Positions 1 through 6,277 of a stretch of 11,538 nt of DNA are shown one piece after another (position 1 is the stretch's first letter; each line of letters begins with the position of its first letter). This DNA is from Rickettsiales bacterium (GTDB taxonomy: Bacteria; Pseudomonadota; Alphaproteobacteria; Rickettsiales; UBA1997). The notes under the pieces were generated by a model. It saw only the letters and a program-made list of their open reading frames with translations. It was not told the DNA's origin and made no database searches. Both the position numbers and the translations under genes were made by a program. The DNA lies in NCBI GenBank assembly GCA_947505885.1, contig CANNMN010000023.1, positions 1-11,538 of the forward strand, read 5' to 3'.

Positions 1-943
1 TAAGCATTTCACGCGAGTCGACATCCTTCCATCTCGCTTCACTTGGCGAAAAATGTTCGCCGATGTCGCCTTCGCCGATCGCACCCAGAATCGCGTCGAT
101 CAAAGCATGAATGCCAACATCTCCATCAGAATGTGCTTCGATTTTTTTGTCGAATTCGACGTCAATTCCACAAATTCTAATAAAATTATTTTCGTCTTTT
201 TTGCGCTCGCGAAAGGCGTGAACATCAAATCCAGTGCCGCAGCGATTTTCTTCGCGCACATTTTGAATCATCATTGCAGCCAAGCTTTTCGCACGCTCGT
301 AATCTTCTTCAGTGGTGATTTTAAAATTATTTTGCGAGCCCGGAACGATCGCTACTGGAATTCCCGCATATTCGTTTAGCGCAGAATCGTCGGTAAAATT
401 CAAATCTTTGAAAGCGATGTGCGAGTTCAAAATATCCTGGTAGATAAAGCCTTGTGGAGTTTGCGCGCGCCAGAGATTTTCGCGCTCTAGTGTCCATTCT
501 ATTTTTCCGTCGTGAGTTTTTTTCAGAGTGTCTTCGACAGCAACGGCAGGAATTACTGCGGGATGAGTTTCAAGCTTCTCTAAAATGCCATTAATGATAC
601 GCTTAGAAATAAAAGGACGCACGCCATCGTGAATCAAAACCTTGTTCGGACCGTGTTCACGCAGAGCCTCTAAACCCAAGCGAATCGATGATTGACGAGT
701 CTCTCCACCAAAAACAGGGTTTAGTAAATCGAGACCCGCTGCCGCTTCTTCGTAGAGCGCAACATCATCGGGATGAATCACGCAAATCACGTCATCAATT
801 TTTGGATGATTCAAAAATGCCAAAATTGAATGACGCAAAAGCGACACGCCGGCTAGTGGCAAATATTGCTTAGGAATCCCTTCCCCTTGATTAAAGCGAT
901 TGCCTCGGCCACAAGCGGTGATTAAGGCAACAATCTTAGTCAT
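1..943 (-). CDS. ispDF: Bifunctional IspD/IspF: MEP cytidylyltransferase fused to MECDP synthase, 3' end cut by window
   Basis: This enzyme catalyses two steps of the MEP isoprenoid pathway: CTP-dependent cytidylylation of methylerythritol 4-phosphate (IspD) and cyclisation to the 2,4-cyclodiphosphate (IspF). The minus strand is open from the ATG at 943 to the left edge, giving 314 visible codons. The IspD half (about residues 1-228) shows the nucleotide loop ACGRGNRF (10-17), PKQY (24-27), HDGVRPF (105-111) and QTPQGF (161-166). IspF starts at about 235 with GTGFDVHAF, whose D240 and H242 are metal ligands, and continues with AHSDGD (H271, the third ligand) and GEGDIGEHF. About 80-90 C-terminal residues lie outside the window. 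The loop has Cys11 where Ala is usual. The start codon follows the nuoF stop after two bases, so the two genes are probably co-transcribed and translationally coupled. The D-F fusion is common in alphaproteobacteria and in some epsilonproteobacteria. The identification is firm. Confidence 0.95.
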   Translation of the reverse strand, partial: MTKIVALITACGRGNRFNQGEGIPKQYLPLAGVSLLRHSILAFLNHPKIDDVICVIHPDDVALYEEAAAGLDLLNPVFGGETRQSSIRLGLEALREHGPNKVLIHDGVRPFISKRIINGILEKLETHPAVIPAVAVEDTLKKTHDGKIEWTLERENLWRAQTPQGFIYQDILNSHIAFKDLNFTDDSALNEYAGIPVAIVPGSQNNFKITTEEDYERAKSLAAMMIQNVREENRCGTGFDVHAFRERKKDENNFIRICGIDVEFDKKIEAHSDGDVGIHALIDAILGAIGEGDIGEHFSPSEARWKDVDSREML

Positions 944-945
944 GC

Positions 946-2232
946 TTAGTTTTTTTCGATGATTCTTCTTTCCATTTCGCCGCGGAAATTTTTGATCAAC
1001 CCTTGAACTGGCCAGGCTGCAGCGTCTCCAAGAGCGCAGATGGTGTGACCTTCGATTTGCTTTGTTAAACTGTATAGTTGATCGATCTCTTCGATTTTGG
1101 CATTTCCATCAACCATGCGATCCATGATACGCATCAACCAGCCCGTGCCCTCGCGGCATGGTGTGCATTGGCCGCAAGATTCGTGTTTGTAAAAATGAGA
1201 AAGGCGGGCAATCGATTTGATGATATCGGTTGATTTATCCATCACGATCACACCGGCAGTTCCTAGACCAGTTCCAACCGCCTTCAAAGAGTCAAAATCC
1301 ATTAAAACCGTGTCGCAAACTTCTTTGTTAATCATCGGAACCGATGATCCGCCAGGAATTACGGCAAGCAAATTATCCCAACCGCCACGAACTCCACCAG
1401 CATGTTTTTCGATTAATTCCTTGAGGGAAATTCCCATTTCTTCTTCGACATTACATGGCTTGTTGACGTGACCAGAAATGCAGAAAATTTTTGTGCCAGT
1501 ATTTTTTTCACGACCCAAGCCCGCGAACCAAGATGGTCCACGACGTAAAATTTCTGGAACAACGGCAATTGATTCAACATTATTAATTATTGTCGGACAG
1601 CCATAAAGCCCAACAAGTGCGGGGAATGGCGGCTTTAAGCGCGGCTGCCCTTTGTTACCTTCGAGGCTTTCAAGCAAAGCGGTTTCTTCTCCACAGATGT
1701 AGGCACCGCCTCCGCGATGAATGTAAATGTCTAAATCCCAACCAGAATTACAGGCGTTTTTTCCGATTAATTTTGCGTCGTAAGCCTCGTCGATTGCGCG
1801 CTGCAATGCGACGGCTTCGTTGTAATATTCGCCGCGAATATAGATGTAACAGGTATTCGAATTAACGGCGCGCGCGGCGATTAAACAGCCCTCTAAAAGT
1901 TTGTGTGGATCGTTGCGTAAAATATCGCGATCCTTACAGGTTCCTGGTTCAGATTCATCGGCGTTAATCACCAAGTAATGCGGCTTCCCCTCTTTCGAAG
2001 CTATTTGTTCCTGGGTTTTCTTTGGCGCAAATGACCATTTCATTCCAGTCGGAAAGCCAGCACCACCACGACCACGCAACCCAGAATCTTTAACTTGCTG
2101 GATAAGGGCGTCAGCACCTAAATCGAGAAATTTTTTAGTGTTATTCCAGTCGCCTCTTTTTTTTGCCGCTTCAAGATTTGACGATTCAAATCCGTAAAGA
2201 TTAGTAAAAATTCTGTCCTGATTTTTAAGCAT
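946..2232 (-). CDS. nuoF: NADH-quinone oxidoreductase subunit F (complex I, 51-kDa FMN subunit)
   Basis: NuoF carries FMN and the N3 [4Fe-4S] cluster in the peripheral arm of complex I and takes hydride from NADH. The 428-residue protein has the normal length. Visible motifs are the glycine-rich flavin/NADH loop [13 protein letters not shown] (54-66), [13 protein letters not shown] (90-102), [13 protein letters not shown] (174-186), and the cluster ligands in [11 protein letters not shown] (C353, C356, C359) with C399 in [13 protein letters not shown]. The start at 2232 gives the N-terminus [14 protein letters not shown], typical of alphaproteobacterial NuoF, so the first ATG is kept although no Shine-Dalgarno motif is evident. 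nuoE, the usual upstream neighbour, is absent: the gene is the first of its unit, facing a divergent secretin gene. The complex I genes must therefore be split over at least two loci here. ispDF follows after 2 bp. Confidence 0.98.
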   Translation of the reverse strand: MLKNQDRIFTNLYGFESSNLEAAKKRGDWNNTKKFLDLGADALIQQVKDSGLRGRGGAGFPTGMKWSFAPKKTQEQIASKEGKPHYLVINADESEPGTCKDRDILRNDPHKLLEGCLIAARAVNSNTCYIYIRGEYYNEAVALQRAIDEAYDAKLIGKNACNSGWDLDIYIHRGGGAYICGEETALLESLEGNKGQPRLKPPFPALVGLYGCPTIINNVESIAVVPEILRRGPSWFAGLGREKNTGTKIFCISGHVNKPCNVEEEMGISLKELIEKHAGGVRGGWDNLLAVIPGGSSVPMINKEVCDTVLMDFDSLKAVGTGLGTAGVIVMDKSTDIIKSIARLSHFYKHESCGQCTPCREGTGWLMRIMDRMVDGNAKIEEIDQLYSLTKQIEGHTICALGDAAAWPVQGLIKNFRGEMERRIIEKN

Positions 2233-2295
2233 TTTTGCTGAAGTTTTTTGAATTTTCTTTCGAGTAAATAATTTTTTTTATTTTCGTAAAAAGCT

Positions 2296-2323
2296 TTCCC
2301 AAAAGCAAGTTCCCAAAGGCAAG
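2296..2323. repeat. Tandem 14-bp direct repeat, two copies
   Basis: The units TTCCCAAAAGCAAG (2296-2309) and TTCCCAAAGGCAAG (2310-2323) are contiguous and differ at one position. They end directly at the left side of the palindrome at 2324-2337. A repeated unit of this length next to a dyad, inside a divergent promoter region, could be a pair of regulator sites. It could equally be a slippage duplication. No known binding consensus is recognised. Confidence 0.8.
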
Positions 2324-2337
2324 TTTTGACGTCAAAA
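2324..2337. promoter_or_regulatory. Perfect 14-bp palindrome, possible operator
   Basis: TTTTGACGTCAAAA is a perfect dyad with no spacer, located 92 bp upstream of nuoF and 109 bp upstream of the secretin start. Because it is symmetric it places a TTGACG hexamer, resembling a sigma-70 -35 box, on each strand. Neither strand has a good -10 hexamer 16-18 bp further on. An operator for a dimeric regulator acting on both genes is a reasonable guess, but no regulator is identified. Confidence 0.4.
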
Positions 2338-2445
2338 TAGAACAGAAAAACAAAGCATGTTGATTAAAAAAACTTCCCCCCTAACTTCGGCCAAAATCGA
2401 TCAAAATTCCCTCCTAAATAACCTCCATTTATCCAGCAAAATTAA

Positions 2446-3999
2446 GTGTTTAGACTAGCTCGCCTAACAAAAAAATTTTTGTGTTTTTCGCTAGTTTTAT
2501 CCCTACCTATCTTCTTGCCTTCTTGTTCTGGCGGAAGAATTGATCCGTTTGATTTAGATACAGGCACCACTCGTGAAGAAGCATTCGATACGATCTTAAA
2601 AAATCGTGACAACGAAAAAAAATCAAACAAAGCATCTGAGAATAAATCACCGAAAGAAACGCCAATTCCCAAGCTCTCAAAATTAATTGTTTCTCCACCG
2701 CCGCCAGTAGTTGGTGGAGATAAGGTCATTTCTTTCTCAGTGACTGATCAGGTGCCTCTGAAAGATGTTCTGATTGAATTTGGACGCATGGTTAAAATCG
2801 ATGTCGATATCGATCCAACTATATCTGGTGGCATTATTTTAAACGCAAAAAATCGCCCACTTAAAGAAGTGATCGATCGCATCGCAACCCTTGGCAGCCT
2901 TCGCTACTCTTACAATAATGGCGTGCTGCGTTTTGAGAATGACAACCCTTACACAAAAAATTATTTCGTTGATTATCTAGCTGGCGGAAACGTGTGGACA
3001 GATGTTGAAACTAACCTCGCCGCGATCTTGGGCTCATCAAACTCGTCATCGACTAAAGCAGAAAGTGGCGGATCATCATTTACCCCGAATAAATCAGCCG
3101 GAATCATCGCGGTTTACGCCACCGACAAACAACATCAAAAAGTCGCGCAATATTTAGCTGACGTTGACAAATACGCCTCTGCCCAAGTGTTAATTGAGGC
3201 AAAAGTGATCGAAGTAAATTTAACTAAAGAATACAGCGCTGGCATCGACTGGACGAAAGCGAACACTCTACTTCCCACCGATACTAATAGTCTCACCAGC
3301 GGCGGTGCAAAACTAGTAATTACCACCGGAGAACTAGCTGCTTCGATCGCCGCACTCGAGAAATTTGGCACAACTAAAACAATATCGAGCCCAAGAATAA
3401 GTGCCATCAACAACCAAAAAGCGACACTAAATTTTACCGATAAATTGGTATATTTTAAAGTTGAACAAACTCAAAGCAACAACTCAACTTCGGGCGGAAC
3501 CACCGCTGTAGTTGCCACCACTATCACCTCAACTAAATTAGAAGAAAGCGTGGGCGTCATACTTGAAATAGTTCCGTCAATCAATCTTAAGACCGGAGAG
3601 ATTACGATGAGCGTCAAGCCAAAACTCTCTGTGCTGAGTAGCTGGGTTTCAGATCCAGCTTCGCCGCAAGCGTTAGAAGACGCAGATGGCGCTAGGTACG
3701 TAAACCAAGTGCCCATAATTCAATCAAGAGAACTTGAAACTTCTGCAAAAGTGCAAAGCGGAAATATTTTAGTAATTGGCGGGTTAATGAAAGATCAATC
3801 AACCAGCTCTGATTCCGGGCTTCCAATACTAGGGCGCATTCCAATTCTTGGCTGGCTCTTTAAATCAATGTCACGCAGCTCTGACGTTACCGAAACCGTT
3901 ATCTTCATCAAAGCAACCATAATCAATAGCGGAACCCCAGCAAACAAAGTTGATCGCGACATTCAGAAAAACTTTGATCCAAACAAACGTAAATTTTAG
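2446..3999 (+). CDS. Secretin lipoprotein, MshL/PilQ/GspD family outer-membrane pore
   Basis: Secretins form gated multimeric outer-membrane channels for type IV pili or type II secretion. The 517-residue product starts at GTG (2446) with a basic N-terminus, a hydrophobic stretch (11-24) and a lipobox-like LPSC with Cys27, so it is probably lipidated. A charged, Ser/Lys-rich linker (about 50-85) precedes an STN/N0-like domain (about 95-170: VPLKDVLIEFGRMVKIDVDI). An N1-like segment (about 172-245) contains a Ser-rich loop (197-213). The secretin core (about 246-495) includes VLIEAKVIEVNL, TISSPRISAINNQKA, VPIIQSRELETSAKV, ILVIGGLMKD and the closing LPILGRIPILGWLF. Architecture and length resemble MSHA-pilus MshL more than longer PilQ or GspD proteins. 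No SD is visible. It stands alone, with no pilus ATPase, pilin or inner-membrane partner nearby. The family call is firm; the exact system is not. Confidence 0.9.
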   Translation: MFRLARLTKKFLCFSLVLSLPIFLPSCSGGRIDPFDLDTGTTREEAFDTILKNRDNEKKSNKASENKSPKETPIPKLSKLIVSPPPPVVGGDKVISFSVTDQVPLKDVLIEFGRMVKIDVDIDPTISGGIILNAKNRPLKEVIDRIATLGSLRYSYNNGVLRFENDNPYTKNYFVDYLAGGNVWTDVETNLAAILGSSNSSSTKAESGGSSFTPNKSAGIIAVYATDKQHQKVAQYLADVDKYASAQVLIEAKVIEVNLTKEYSAGIDWTKANTLLPTDTNSLTSGGAKLVITTGELAASIAALEKFGTTKTISSPRISAINNQKATLNFTDKLVYFKVEQTQSNNSTSGGTTAVVATTITSTKLEESVGVILEIVPSINLKTGEITMSVKPKLSVLSSWVSDPASPQALEDADGARYVNQVPIIQSRELETSAKVQSGNILVIGGLMKDQSTSSDSGLPILGRIPILGWLFKSMSRSSDVTETVIFIKATIINSGTPANKVDRDIQKNFDPNKRKF

Positions 4000-4010
4000 A
4001 AAAATATAAT

Positions 4011-4102
4011 GGATGGATGGCCGAGTGGCTGAAGGCGCACGCTTGGAAAGCGTGTATAGGGATAAAACTCTATCGAGGGTTCGAATCCCTCTCTATCCGC
4101 CA
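4011..4102 (+). tRNA. tRNA-Ser(GGA), CCA encoded
   Basis: The sequence folds as a class II tRNA. The 7-bp acceptor stem pairs GGATGGA (4011-4017) with TCTATCC (4092-4098), with one G-U pair, discriminator G4099 and encoded CCA 4100-4102. A D-arm of the serine type follows (GCCGAGTGGCTGAAGGC). The anticodon stem CACGC/GCGTG (4038-4042/4050-4054) encloses TTGGAAA, putting the anticodon GGA at 4045-4047, which reads UCC and UCU. The long variable arm (4055-4074) forms a six-pair hairpin. The T-arm is GAGGG/CCCTC (4075-4079/4087-4091) around TTCGAAT. The gene begins 11 bp after the secretin stop and may share its transcript. The TATAAT immediately before the 5' end is too close to serve as its -10 box. 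Confidence 0.97.
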
Positions 4103-4163
4103 AATAAAAAAGCCGGCCCAAAATATTTGGACCGGCTTTTTTATTTGGCGGATAGAGAGGGAT
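4085..4163. repeat. 38-bp inverted repeat that includes the tRNA-Ser 3' end
   Basis: The left arm 4085-4122 and right arm 4126-4163 are reverse complements at 37 of 38 positions (mismatch C4117/A4131), separated by only three bases (ATA). The inner 17 pairs are an intrinsic terminator. The outer part of the left arm is the tRNA-Ser T-loop end, T-stem 3' strand, acceptor 3' strand and CCA (4085-4102), so 4146-4163 is an inverted copy of that tRNA end. Beyond the perfect arms the resemblance continues weakly: 4164-4168 (AACCC) matches the complement of the GGGTT in the tRNA T-arm if three bases are skipped. A terminator alone does not need these outer arms. Confidence 0.9.
4106..4142. terminator. 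Bidirectional rho-independent terminator after tRNA-Ser
   Basis: A GC-rich stem GCCGGCCCAAA (4112-4122) pairs with TTTGGACCGGC (4126-4136), with one C/A mismatch, closed by a three-base loop. It is flanked by six A on the left (4106-4111) and six T on the right (4137-4142), so a U-tract follows the stem on either strand. Rightward it ends the secretin/tRNA transcript. Leftward it could stop antisense transcription before it enters the tRNA. Confidence 0.9.
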
Positions 4164-4188
4164 AACCCCAAACTCTTGATTGGGTTCG

Positions 4189-4247
4189 ACAATTTTCGCC
4201 ATTGAGCTTAATGAAGCGAAGCTGAATTTAGCGAAATCGAAAATTGT
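4189..4247. other. Intergenic hairpin-forming sequence of unknown role
   Basis: ACAATTTTCG (4189-4198) and CGAAAATTGT (4238-4247) are perfect 10-bp inverted repeats. Between them ATTGAGCTT (4201-4209) pairs with AAGCTGAAT (4219-4227) with one mismatch, so a nested stem forms inside the outer one. No U-tract follows, which argues against a simple terminator. It lies 48 bp upstream of the acetyltransferase gene and could be a leader structure, a decayed palindromic element or chance in AT-rich DNA. Confidence 0.4.
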
Positions 4248-4295
4248 AAGCGCGAATGCGCGCCATCCCGTCCGCATCAAAATACTAAATTTATT

Positions 4296-4874
4296 ATGCA
4301 CCCCACTTCTCAAAAAATCTTCCCAACCTTCGACCTCGGCGACGTTATTTTACGTGAGAAACAAGAATCCGACGTCACAGATTTCTTGCGCTACTACTCC
4401 TCCCCAGAAGTAAGTAAATTTATTCTCTGCGAAATTCCGCAAAACATTGAAGAAGCCAAGCGCGAGTTGCTTTACTGGCGCGGAGTATTTTACCAAAATG
4501 ACGGAATTTATTTCGCCATTGCAGATAAAAAAACCAACCAACTAATCGGCTCAATAGGACTAACTAGCCACAACACTTACCAAAGCCGCATCGAATTAAG
4601 TTACGATTTAGCCAGTGAATATTGGCGTCGCGGCATTTGCTCGCGCGCCGTTGCCACCGTAGTTAAATACGCATTTGATGTATTAAAAGTAAATCGCATC
4701 GAAGCCTCAACAGCTTGCGCAAATCTTGCTTCAAAAAATCTTTTACTAAAATCTGGATTCACCCTTGAAGGCACTCTGCGCCAGCATCGCTACCATCGCA
4801 ACAGTTACGTTGATGTTTATTTTTTCAGCATGTTGAGAAGTGATCGCGCAAATGTTTCAGCATCAAATTCTTGA
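4296..4874 (+). CDS. GNAT-family N-acetyltransferase, RimJ/RimL-like
   Basis: This 192-residue protein matches the Acetyltransf_3 (RimJ/RimL) layout, enzymes that transfer acetyl from acetyl-CoA to N-terminal or small-molecule amines. The N-terminal strand VILREKQESDVTDFLRYYSSPEVSKF (described as residues 17-42) is followed by a central strand IYFAIADKKTNQLIGSIGL (71-89). The acetyl-CoA pyrophosphate loop is YWRRGICSRAV (109-119). The C-terminal part is typical: VNRIEAST (132-139), ASKNLLLKSGFTLEGTLRQ (145-163) and YVDVYFFSML (171-180). The start at 4296 gives a normal N-terminus but has no SD. The gene is monocistronic, just after the tRNA terminator, and its last 58 bp overlap the 3' end of convergent ftsY. 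The substrate cannot be inferred: a ribosomal protein, an aminoacyl compound or an antibiotic are all possible in this family. Confidence 0.88.
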   Translation: MHPTSQKIFPTFDLGDVILREKQESDVTDFLRYYSSPEVSKFILCEIPQNIEEAKRELLYWRGVFYQNDGIYFAIADKKTNQLIGSIGLTSHNTYQSRIELSYDLASEYWRRGICSRAVATVVKYAFDVLKVNRIEASTACANLASKNLLLKSGFTLEGTLRQHRYHRNSYVDVYFFSMLRSDRANVSASNS

Positions 4875-5740
4875 AGATCATCTGATTTTTCACCAACGCC
4901 AATCGCATAAATTGGCTTCGCAAATTTCTTGGCGATACTTACAACTATTCCACCCTTTGCAGTTCCATCGAGCTTAGTAATTATTAGTCCGGTGATGCCG
5001 ACGATTTGATCAAAAACTTCCATTTGCACCTTAGCATTTTGACCAATTGTCGCATCAATAATTAGCAAATTTTCATGCGGAGCCGAAGCGTCAATCTTCT
5101 TCAAAACTGTATTAATTTTTTTGAGCTCATCCATCAAATTCTGCTTATTCTGTAGACGTCCGGCAGTGTCGATTAAGAGAATTTCGTAATTATTTTTTTG
5201 CGCAAAATCAAAGGCGCGGTAAGCAACAGAAGCAGGCTCCTCTCCTTCTTTTTGTGGCATGACGATTTCACAACCAACTTTTTTTGCCCAAATTTCTAAT
5301 TGTTCTGCAGCTGCTGCTCTGAAGGTGTCGCAGGCAGCGATTAAAATTTTCTTATTCTGATTTTTTAGATTTGCCGCGACTTTCGCGATTGTTGTTGTTT
5401 TACCTGCGCCGTTAACTCCGTTAAAAATTATAACTTGCGGCTTCGTTGATTCGCTCAGCACCAAAGCCTTCTCGCAGGGTTTTAAAATTTTAATAATTTC
5501 TGCCGCGAGAAAATCTTTAACCTCTACTTCGTCAATGGTTTTAGAAAATTTTTGCGCTCGTAAATGAGAAATTATTTCGCTAGTAATCTCGCCACCCATA
5601 TCGCTGAGAAGTAGGGTTTCTTCTAGCTGCTCAAGCATTTCATCATCCAACTTTTTATGCGTAAAAATTTGCGTCAAAGCCGCAGAAATTTTTCCGACAT
5701 TGCCGCTCAATTTTGATTTGGAAAAAAAGTTAGAAATCAT
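4817..5740 (-). CDS. ftsY: Signal recognition particle receptor FtsY
   Basis: FtsY is the SRP-receptor GTPase that docks ribosome-nascent chain-SRP complexes at the inner membrane. The 307-residue protein consists of the NG domain only. A helical N domain (about 1-95, with DEMLEQLEETLLLSDMGG at 33-50) precedes the G domain: P-loop GVNGAGKTTT (108-117), DTFRAAAAEQL (138-148), DTAGR (191-195), DATIGQNA (229-236, usually DATTGQNA), TKLD (255-258) and GVGEKSDDLQEF (281-292). The acidic A-domain of the longer E. coli protein is absent; membrane contact then presumably relies on the short N-terminal amphipathic region MISNFFSKSK. Its start overlaps the ccmE stop (ATGA), so it is the last gene of the dnaK-ccmD-ccmE-ftsY run. 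Its 3' end overlaps the acetyltransferase gene on the other strand, and no terminator is visible. Confidence 0.97.
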   Translation of the reverse strand: MISNFFSKSKLSGNVGKISAALTQIFTHKKLDDEMLEQLEETLLLSDMGGEITSEIISHLRAQKFSKTIDEVEVKDFLAAEIIKILKPCEKALVLSESTKPQVIIFNGVNGAGKTTTIAKVAANLKNQNKKILIAACDTFRAAAAEQLEIWAKKVGCEIVMPQKEGEEPASVAYRAFDFAQKNNYEILLIDTAGRLQNKQNLMDELKKINTVLKKIDASAPHENLLIIDATIGQNAKVQMEVFDQIVGITGLIITKLDGTAKGGIVVSIAKKFAKPIYAIGVGEKSDDLQEFDAETFARSLLNMLKK

Positions 5741-6159
5741 TTCTTTAAAGAATTTGCCACTTCCGGCGGCATGTATTTTTCATCATGCTTAATCAATAAT
5801 TCACGCGAAACAAATTCCGTATCATTTCCATTAATGAGGCCGCTTGCAACCACGCCCTGCTTATCGCGAAATAGGTCTGGCAAAATTCCGTGGTAGTAAA
5901 TTTTTAGATCATTTTTTAGATCGGTAATTATGAATACGGTGTTAAGAGCGTCAATTTTTTTTACCGATCCTTCTTTAACCAAGCCCCCAACTCTGATGAC
6001 TTGCGCCCGATTTGGAATTTGCGCAAGCTCGCTTGGCGAGTAAAAAAACACAATATTTTCACGGAAATTTTTAATGACGAAAAACAGCGCCAATAAGGAA
6101 ATGGCGAAGATTGAGCTAACAAAAATTATGCGTTTTCTTTTTTGTTTATTTTTGAACAT
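5737..6159 (-). CDS. ccmE: Cytochrome c maturation haem chaperone CcmE
   Basis: CcmE binds haem covalently in the periplasm and passes it to the haem lyase complex in System I cytochrome c biogenesis. The 140-residue product has a basic N-terminus, one membrane anchor (about 11-29) and a periplasmic beta-barrel (about 40-118). It ends with the haem-attachment motif HDEKYMPPEV, where His125 is the expected covalent ligand and Tyr129 the conserved partner. The C-terminal tail is short. The start at 6159 lies inside the end of ccmD (14-nt overlap), and the stop overlaps the ftsY start. ccmA, ccmB, ccmC, ccmF and ccmH are not in the window, so the ccm genes are scattered. Confidence 0.96.
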   Translation of the reverse strand: MFKNKQKRKRIIFVSSIFAISLLALFFVIKNFRENIVFFYSPSELAQIPNRAQVIRVGGLVKEGSVKKIDALNTVFIITDLKNDLKIYYHGILPDLFRDKQGVVASGLINGNDTEFVSRELLIKHDEKYMPPEVANSLKK

Positions 6160-6277
6160 TTTTTGTTTTTGCGGCGAAATATTTTTTTAAAGTGAAGAGC
6201 GCCAATGAGGTGAGAATGAGCGTGGTGAGCCCATATGCCGCAAAAACAAATTGTGAATAATCAGCAGAATTTTCCAT
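6146..6277 (-). CDS. ccmD: Haem exporter accessory protein CcmD, 43 residues
   Basis: This small frame starts at the ATG 6277-6275, which shares one base with the dnaK stop (TAATG), and ends at TAA 6148-6146, inside the start region of ccmE. The protein begins [19 protein letters not shown], has one hydrophobic segment (about 10-30) and a basic tail (KKYFAAKTKN), which is the classic CcmD form: a short periplasmic N-terminus with a Y.FVxxAYG-like motif, one helix and a cationic cytoplasmic end. CcmD helps release haem-loaded CcmE from the CcmABC complex. Its position directly upstream of ccmE supports the call. It is short enough to be missed by automated gene finding. Confidence 0.9.
   Translation of the reverse strand: MENSADYSQFVFAAYGLTTLILTSLALFTLKKYFAAKTKNVQK

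Larger units (their letters stand above)
2233..2445. promoter_or_regulatory. Divergent intergenic region between nuoF and the secretin gene
   Basis: These 213 bp must hold the promoters for both nuoF (leftward) and the secretin gene (rightward). I see no convincing pair of -35 and -10 boxes for either. A weak leftward candidate is TTGCTT at 2308-2303 followed after 17 bp by GAAAAT. The centre holds a tandem 14-bp repeat and an adjoining perfect palindrome, annotated separately. Read leftward, the part near the secretin start contains two SD-like runs (GGAGG near 2421-2426 and AGGAGGG near 2409-2416) that precede only very short open frames of 4 to 7 codons. The AT-rich stretch just upstream of nuoF could be an UP element or a leader. 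Confidence 0.5.

Noticed and set aside
53..379. Plus-strand open frames within 53-873
   Set aside because: They lie antisense to the ispDF coding frame, whose motifs are unmistakable, and show no recognisable protein features.
1217..1865. Plus-strand frames opposite nuoF
   Set aside because: Antisense shadows of a well-conserved gene, with no start signals or protein features.
2361..2430. Tiny minus-strand leader frames after SD-like runs near 2409-2426
   Set aside because: Four to eight codons only, with no attenuator structure or regulatory residue pattern, so a leader peptide cannot be supported.
4005..4010. TATAAT immediately before tRNA-Ser as its -10 box
   Set aside because: Transcription would start inside the tRNA, and no -35 lies 16-18 bp upstream (the nearest, TTGATC at 3974-3979, is 25 bp away).
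4017..4205. Open frame across tRNA-Ser (62 residues) and its minus-strand partner 3996-4313
   Set aside because: Both translate the tRNA gene and its terminator. Such products are well-known spurious calls over tRNA-Ser genes and have no independent support.
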